Assembly: GCF_040412425.1 (NCBI RefSeq)
Contig: NC_089762.1
Location: 21,015,147 to 21,079,146 of the forward strand
DNA: 64,000 bases
Source: Macrobrachium rosenbergii
Lineage: Eukaryota > Arthropoda > Malacostraca > Decapoda > Palaemonidae
Direction of reading: 5' to 3'
In this document: positions 59,266 to 64,000 of the stretch, one piece after another
Layout of the letters: each line of letters starts with the position of its first letter
Numbering within the stretch: the first letter of the stretch is position 1
The notes under the pieces: generated by a model
The model's input: the letters and a program-made list of their open reading frames with translations, nothing else
What the model was told of the DNA's origin: nothing
Databases searched by the model: none
Position numbers and translations under genes: made by a program

Positions 59266-61203
59266 ATGCAGGACCCTCAGCTCAAGTGTTCCGTAGCAAA
59301 TTGCTTGGTTCGCTTTTTGCCAGTGGGTATGGCCCATTCCACCTGCCACGAGCATAGTCCTTGTAAAAATCAGGACAGATTTGCCTGGTTGCCAGATATG
59401 TGCAAAGTTTGCAGTGTGCTCTTGGCAGCAAGTTTCAAGGATGAAACAGCTTGTTTCAGGTTGTCTCGATGGGTCCTAGGGTTCAGCAAGGGAGAGGAAG
59501 GGGGAGATTATATCTTTCCGGCAGAACTCCGGCAGCATATATTTAACCCATTCTCAGAGGATCCATGTTCGGGCCAAAACCCAATAACATCAGTCCCAAG
59601 GACCTCCCAGATAAACCCTGCGGAGAAAATGGAGGAAGTTCCTCTTGGAGGTGATCATCATTTAGATGAAATTGATGTTGCTACCAAAATGTCCTTGCTG
59701 AACCCAGAAGGACCTGGGACACTACCTTCAGCTTACTGGGGTAGAAACTTTCCAGAAGGAATTCAATCACCCATGCAACTTTCAGAAGCTGATCAGGATC
59801 CTTCCCCCAAAAGGGATACAAGGATTCAGTTAACCCCAAGTGAAATGACTACATATTCAGAGGGGTATAGTAACTCACCCAGGACTTCTACTCCCTGGGG
59901 TACAGGCAGTCACATTTCGGCTGCAGATGCTCAGTCAGAATATGCAAGCTCCCCCAGAAGGGATACACAGTTTGCAGTATTTGACCAGTTCCGTAAGGAA
60001 ATTATGAGCAACATCAAAGATGCCCTTGCCACAGAACGGCAGTACATAATGGGCATTTTGCATGATTCCAAACAGGAAATTAAAGAAATAAAGTCAGTCA
60101 TGTACACTCCAAAGTGTAAAAGTCTTGCATCCTGCAATCGAAAAGGGAGAGTGGAAACAAACTCTGACCAAACAAGATCCAAGGCTAATTATAAAGCTTC
60201 AGGTCAGAACACAACAGGGGCTCCAACATTCTCCCCTGATGATGATCCTAACAACCCTTGGCGAGACGCTTCAATGTGTATTTTCTCTCCTGATGGTAAG
60301 TATCTCATTAACGAGAGAAAAACCATGATTGAAGTCGTACATGTGGAGTTTAGAGACAGGGCAGCATTCCCTAATACAGAATGGCGCCTGATTCCACCGC
60401 TACTGGACATGGAGAAACCTCAAAAGGAAACAGTTCTCTTATGTGGGAACACAGCATTAAAAGCTGTTGATGATGCCCTTTACCAGATCAACGGTAGGTG
60501 GATCTATACTCCCATCATGAATAAAACTCAACTAGCTCACCAAGTACCTCCAGCCTTCTGTCCCTTCACCTTTAAAATAATTAATCATGTGGAGACAAAC
60601 TTCCAAAATTATGTAGTAACTAGAAAACGGAAGCCATTGGCAGAACTAAAATCATTTGTCACAGTCCTCCCGGTTTCGAAAAATTCCACCAAGGAGTGGG
60701 CAACACTTCAGCTCCCTTTTGAAAGGAAAAAGCTCCCCTTGGATGTTGCTACTCAACAATTTGGGACTCCTATGAGAAGAATCTCAGATGAGACAGCTTC
60801 ATCAGAATTCCATGCTAGGAATCTTCTCCTCAGTATCTTGACCTCTTCCACCTTGCTAGAAGCCGCCACCAAAAGGCTTCCAGATGACACCAGGACATAT
60901 TTTGCTGCTGTGGCTAAAAGTCTTATGAGAACCCTATGGGAAGCACTCTACGACTTTTTAGACTGGCGCTTAAAAGCACGAATGGAAACATTGGAAGGCT
61001 CCAACAAGTCACTTCCTAATGTAACGGCCTTATTACAGTCTAATCCCTTCTGTAGGGACCTGTTTGAGGATTCTGTGGTAACGCAAGTCAACGAGCAAGC
61101 ACGACAACAAAATTGTACTGTGTGCTCTTCTGGGAAAAGGAGAAATTGGGAAACAAAAAACCCGGAATTTCCCTTTACCCAACTCAAAAGAGGCTCGTTT
61201 TGA
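59266..61203 (+). CDS. DIRS E gag protein, intact frame (645 aa)
   Basis: ATG at 59266 in a CCACTATGC context; open to TGA at 61201. The N-terminus holds a Cys/His cluster (CSVANC, then HSTCHEHSPC and DMCKVC within residues 8-49), probably zinc-binding and comparable to the cluster in DIRS B gag. Residues 100-240 are polar and Ser/Pro-rich, followed by a likely coiled-coil around FRKEIMSNIKDALATERQ. The C-terminal half (from DDDPNNPWRDASMC on) is a compact helical region (NLLLSILTSSTLLEAATKRL; YFAAVAKSLMRTLWEALYDF). Gag should form the replication particle. It is the only intact protein frame in any DIRS copy here. The pol frame follows after a basic Gln/Lys/Gly-rich stretch (KGKGRGRGGY). Recognition is by context plus gag-like layout, since DIRS gag proteins are poorly conserved. 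Confidence 0.75.
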   Translation: MQDPQLKCSVANCLVRFLPVGMAHSTCHEHSPCKNQDRFAWLPDMCKVCSVLLAASFKDETACFRLSRWVLGFSKGEEGGDYIFPAELRQHIFNPFSEDPCSGQNPITSVPRTSQINPAEKMEEVPLGGDHHLDEIDVATKMSLLNPEGPGTLPSAYWGRNFPEGIQSPMQLSEADQDPSPKRDTRIQLTPSEMTTYSEGYSNSPRTSTPWGTGSHISAADAQSEYASSPRRDTQFAVFDQFRKEIMSNIKDALATERQYIMGILHDSKQEIKEIKSVMYTPKCKSLASCNRKGRVETNSDQTRSKANYKASGQNTTGAPTFSPDDDPNNPWRDASMCIFSPDGKYLINERKTMIEVVHVEFRDRAAFPNTEWRLIPPLLDMEKPQKETVLLCGNTALKAVDDALYQINGRWIYTPIMNKTQLAHQVPPAFCPFTFKIINHVETNFQNYVVTRKRKPLAELKSFVTVLPVSKNSTKEWATLQLPFERKKLPLDVATQQFGTPMRRISDETASSEFHARNLLLSILTSSTLLEAATKRLPDDTRTYFAAVAKSLMRTLWEALYDFLDWRLKARMETLEGSNKSLPNVTALLQSNPFCRDLFEDSVVTQVNEQARQQNCTVCSSGKRRNWETKNPEFPFTQLKRGSF

Positions 61204-62470
61204 TAAAAAATCATATAAGCCTGCAATCACCTCCAAATCTTTTCCTCACAAACAGGTAAGTAGCCAGAAAGGACAACCTCCTTCAAAAGTACAGCAACAG
61301 CCACATAAGCAAGGACATCCTTTTCATAAGGTCCAAAAACCATCGTACAAAGGAAAAGGAAAAGCAACGCCTGGAATGCCCATCAAAGGAAAAGGTAGAG
61401 GAAGAGGGGGATATCAACACGAATTGTTTGGTTGGGGGTCGACTCAAAAGACACCACAAGGAATGGAAGTCTTCTCCTTGGGGACAAAGCATTGTTCTCA
61501 ACGGACTGGGGTGGAAATGGTCCCACCCTCCCCCGCCTTTAAAGGGGTTCTTTCAAGCATCAAACCCCTCTCTAGAAGATTACGTGCAGAAGGCCCTATT
61601 AAAAGGTGCCATAGAGAAACATGCATATATTTGCCACCAGGCACATCTCTTCAGTGTTCCCAAAAAGGATTCCTCTGAAAAAAGTGATCCTCTACCTATC
61701 AACATTGAACAAGTATATTCTTTGCCAAAAGTTTCGGATGACTACCGTTGCCCAAGTACGTTCAGTCATTCCAAAAAGGAGTTGGACAGTTTCTATAGAT
61801 CTGAAAGATGCATACTGGCACGTCCCTAATGCCACTCCCTTTCACCCCTTCCTAGGGTTCCGGATAGGGAAAGAGACGTACAGGTACAAAGTCATGCCCT
61901 TTGGACTAAACATTGCCCCAAGAATTTTTACAAAACTAGCAACGGTAGTCGTCCAGGAACTCAGGAAGGAAAGAATACAACTAATATCTTACCTAGACAA
62001 CTGGTTAATCTGGGGGGCCACAAGAAAAGAATGCCTAAAAAACTTAAGAGCAGTGATCAACAGACTCCAGTCAAAAGGTTTCCTAATAAATTAGGAAAAA
62101 TCCCGTCTCACACCCAGCAGACGTTTTCAGTGGTTGGGACTGTGTTGGGATACTCTTCAGGGCCTGTTGTCTCTCCCCATCAAAACTCAGAACAGGATAA
62201 GGAAAGACCTCAAAAGGTTCCTAGACCAGCACAGAGTTTCAAGACGGCAATTAGAACGCATGATGGGTCTACTGCAATTTGCATCCATAATAGATCCAAT
62301 ACTCAGATTGCAATTGAAAAACATGAACAAATTTTGGCTGTCGCACGCAAGACAAAAGCTGCGAGACAGATCTCACCAAAAGAATCAAAAAGTCCGGGAG
62401 ATACTTCGGCCTTGGACCCGGAAGGAATCTCTGGCGAAACAGGTCACCCGACTCCTCCATCTGTAAGAGT
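61204..62470 (+). pseudogene. DIRS E reverse transcriptase
   Basis: After a linker (KGKGRGRGGYQHEL) the RT starts in one phase (EWKSSPWGQSIVLNGLGWKW ... KGAIEKHAYICHQAHLFSVP) and, after a shift near 61670, goes on in another: LYLSTLNKYI, then SWTVSIDLKDAYWHVPN (motif A with Asp), YKVMPFGLNIAPRIF (motif B) and ISYLDNWLIW (motif C, YLDN). A TAG at 62092-62094 follows KGFLIN. The same phase continues through WLGLCWDTLQGLLSLPIKTQ and the connection region to TAA at 62464-62466. One frameshift and one stop therefore disable it, although the changes are few, so the copy is young. Confidence 0.85.
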
Positions 62471-63128
62471 GACAATACACACAGATGCCTCATTGACAGG
62501 TTGGGGAGGACATTGGGAAGATCGTCAGGTGGCAGGGAAGTGGTCAGTTTCTCTGAGGAAGTGTCATATCAATTTCCTGGAATTGATGGCTGTCTTTTTG
62601 TCTCTCAGAACACTCAAACCTCCAGAAGAGACACACATTCTGTTGGTCCTAGACAACACAACTGCAATGTCCTGCATCAAGAGATCGGGATCACGTTCAC
62701 CTCCTCTCAACATGGTAATGCTTGCCATTCTTCGGATGGCACAAGTAAAGAAGTGGCACCTGTCTGCAATTCACCTCACAGGGTCTCTCAATGTAATAGC
62801 AGACTCTCTATCGAGGAAAACGACAGCCTCAACGGAGTGGATGTTGGACAACCACTCTTTCCAAACAATAGCCAACATGCTTCAATAACCAGAAGTGGAC
62901 CTGTTCGCCACATACGAGAACCACAAACTTCCAGTATATGTATCTCCGAACTTGGATAGTCAAGCAATAGCAAGAGATGCCTTCCTACTAGACTGGAACA
63001 ATTGGAAGACGATATATCTTTTTCCGCCACTGTCCCAGATTTCGAAGGTTTTGAGCAAACTCCTAACCTTCAAAGGAACAGCTTACTTAATAGCCCCAAA
63101 CTGGCCAAACAGACATTGGTTCCTATGA
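62456..63128 (+). pseudogene. DIRS E RNase H and DLFA linker
   Basis: The phase changes near 62455. RNase H shows all four acidic residues: TIHTDASLTGWGGHW, INFLELMAVF, LLVLDNTTAMSCI and LNVIADSLSRK. A TAA at 62886-62888 interrupts MLQ-PEVDLFATYENHKLP. The linker then reads SPNLDSQAIARDAFLLDWNN and YLIAPNWPNRHWF. This is the most complete RNase H core in the window. It would remove element RNA during cDNA synthesis. Confidence 0.8.
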
Positions 63129-63928
63129 CTTCAACAGCAGGCGAAAAAATCAATTCCACTGTCATCCGCTGTACTATCCCAGAAAGTAGGAGGGAAAATT
63201 ATTTACGCATCCTCCTTTCTGAGCCGAGACCTTCACGTGTGGATTTGTTAAACATTATCTGCCGTGAAAACTACTCACCCAACATTGCTAGGTACCTAGT
63301 GCAAAAGTTACGGACGTCATCTATCCGACAATACCAGTCTGTATGGAAGATATGGTTAGATTATATCCATACTGAGAGCCCAGTTGAAATTTCTATGGAA
63401 ACACTTTTAAATTTTATGATATATCTTTTTGAAGACAAACGCCTTGTGGTTACAACAATCATGTCATACAAGACAGCATTATCAGAACCCTTGCTTTATG
63501 GATTCAGGATTGACTCCAGCATAGAAGTCGTTACTTCCCTTCTACGGTCTTTTGCTCTGCAAAGACCTGCTCCCGAAAGACTCCCAATTACTTGGTCCCT
63601 GAACAAGGTACTTGGACTTCTATCTACTCCTCAGTTCAGTGGACCCAATACAACCGCAACTCTCAAACTACAAAAGGCGATTTTCCTAATTGCATTAGCT
63701 TCAGGGGCCCGTATTAGTGAACTGGGCTCTCTTCGACGGGGACGATATATCACACAAACTGTTGATAATCATTTATCATTGTCCCCAGGCCCATCATTCC
63801 TGGCCAAGAATGAGGATCCTTTTAAAAGGAAATCTCCTATTCTTATAAGGAAACTTAATTTAGCAGACAAAACATTATGCCCAGTTCAAGCACTTAAGGG
63901 TTACCTAGAGGTCACGGCATTCACATGA
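63128..63928 (+). pseudogene. DIRS E tyrosine recombinase, C-terminally cut
   Basis: The frame is open from 63002, but the real part begins near 63128 (MTSTAGEKINST). The N-terminal core-binding domain is well kept (RTSSIRQYQSVWKIWLDYI; FMIYLFEDKRLVVTTIMSYK). The catalytic part begins with FLIALASGARISELGSLRRG, which contains the catalytic Arg, and runs to DKTLCPVQALKGYLEVT. It then stops at a TGA (63926-63928) without the HxxR and Tyr boxes. About 100 residues of the usual enzyme are missing, so it cannot recombine as it stands. The sequence after about 63915 includes the short hairpin CATGACTTTCGGAGTCATG and may be foreign. Confidence 0.8.
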
Positions 63929-64000
63929 CTTTCGGAGTCATGGCATGGGCTAATTTCATAGTGAGGTTAGGCCTGTGTGTTACTATATTAGAATATTATG

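Larger units (their letters stand above)
59266..64000 (+). mobile_element. DIRS-type YR retrotransposon E, incomplete in window
   Basis: + strand order is gag (59266-61203), RT (61430-62470), RNase H (62470-62800), DLFA linker (62880-63128) and YR (63128-63928). The proteins differ clearly from B, C and D, so this is a separate family. The recombinase is cut short: the expected HxxR and Tyr boxes are missing before the frame ends at 63928, and the sequence after about 63915 no longer looks like recombinase. Either another insertion starts there or the element was truncated. Terminal repeats cannot be judged. Gag is intact, but pol has several lesions. Confidence 0.85.

Overview
The window looks like animal nuclear DNA, most likely from a decapod crustacean. 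This is an inference. It rests on spliced host exons with GT/AG borders, an AT-rich background rich in TACTGTA-type words, long (GA)n/(CT)n microsatellites, tRNA-derived SINEs, and above all a heavy load of DIRS1-like tyrosine-recombinase (YR) retrotransposons, which are known to be widespread in Decapoda. Nothing bacterial or viral was recognised, and there is no rRNA or free-standing tRNA gene.

Host genes are sparse. (1) On the + strand, two short exons (12392-12521 and 19171-19232) join in frame and end in an acidic C-terminus; I could not identify this gene. (2) On the - strand, one exon at about 20570-20789 belongs to an unidentified gene, and a decayed partial copy of it lies next to it. 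(3) On the - strand, 51535-51684 and 36833-38431 are the last two exons of an Artemis-like (DCLRE1C/SNM1C) DNA-repair nuclease. The first carries the end of the beta-CASP core and the second a long disordered tail. The 13.1 kb intron between them holds a whole DIRS element that is itself interrupted by a foldback element and a SINE.

Mobile DNA makes up nearly half of the window. Five substantial DIRS-type copies are present: A (6088-12371, -, very decayed), B (12580-18895, -, best preserved complete copy), C (41916-48955, -, decayed), D (52590-about 55012, -, truncated and internally rearranged) and E (59266 to the window end, +, cut by the window or by an insertion). A sixth 3' fragment lies at about 25150-25990. 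A and B share one terminal-repeat family, and C and D share another. A-D show inverted terminal repeats plus the internal complementary region (ICR) expected for DIRS1-type replication through a circle. Other elements are a Mutator-like (MULE) transposon with a FLYWCH zinc finger (56406-58497, 9-bp target duplication), a foldback element with arms of about 0.8 kb (44737-46592), two copies of one tRNA-derived SINE with clean target duplications, and two MITE-like elements.

Layout: 1-6.1 kb gene-poor; 6.1-19.2 kb DIRS A / host exon / DIRS B / host exon; 19.2-36.8 kb gene-poor host DNA with one - strand exon, a SINE, a MITE, a DIRS fragment and microsatellites; 36.8-51.7 kb the 3' end of the Artemis-like gene; 51.7-64 kb a MITE, DIRS D, the MULE and DIRS E. 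Every transposon coding region seen carries stops, frameshifts or altered catalytic residues, so none is obviously autonomous as it stands.
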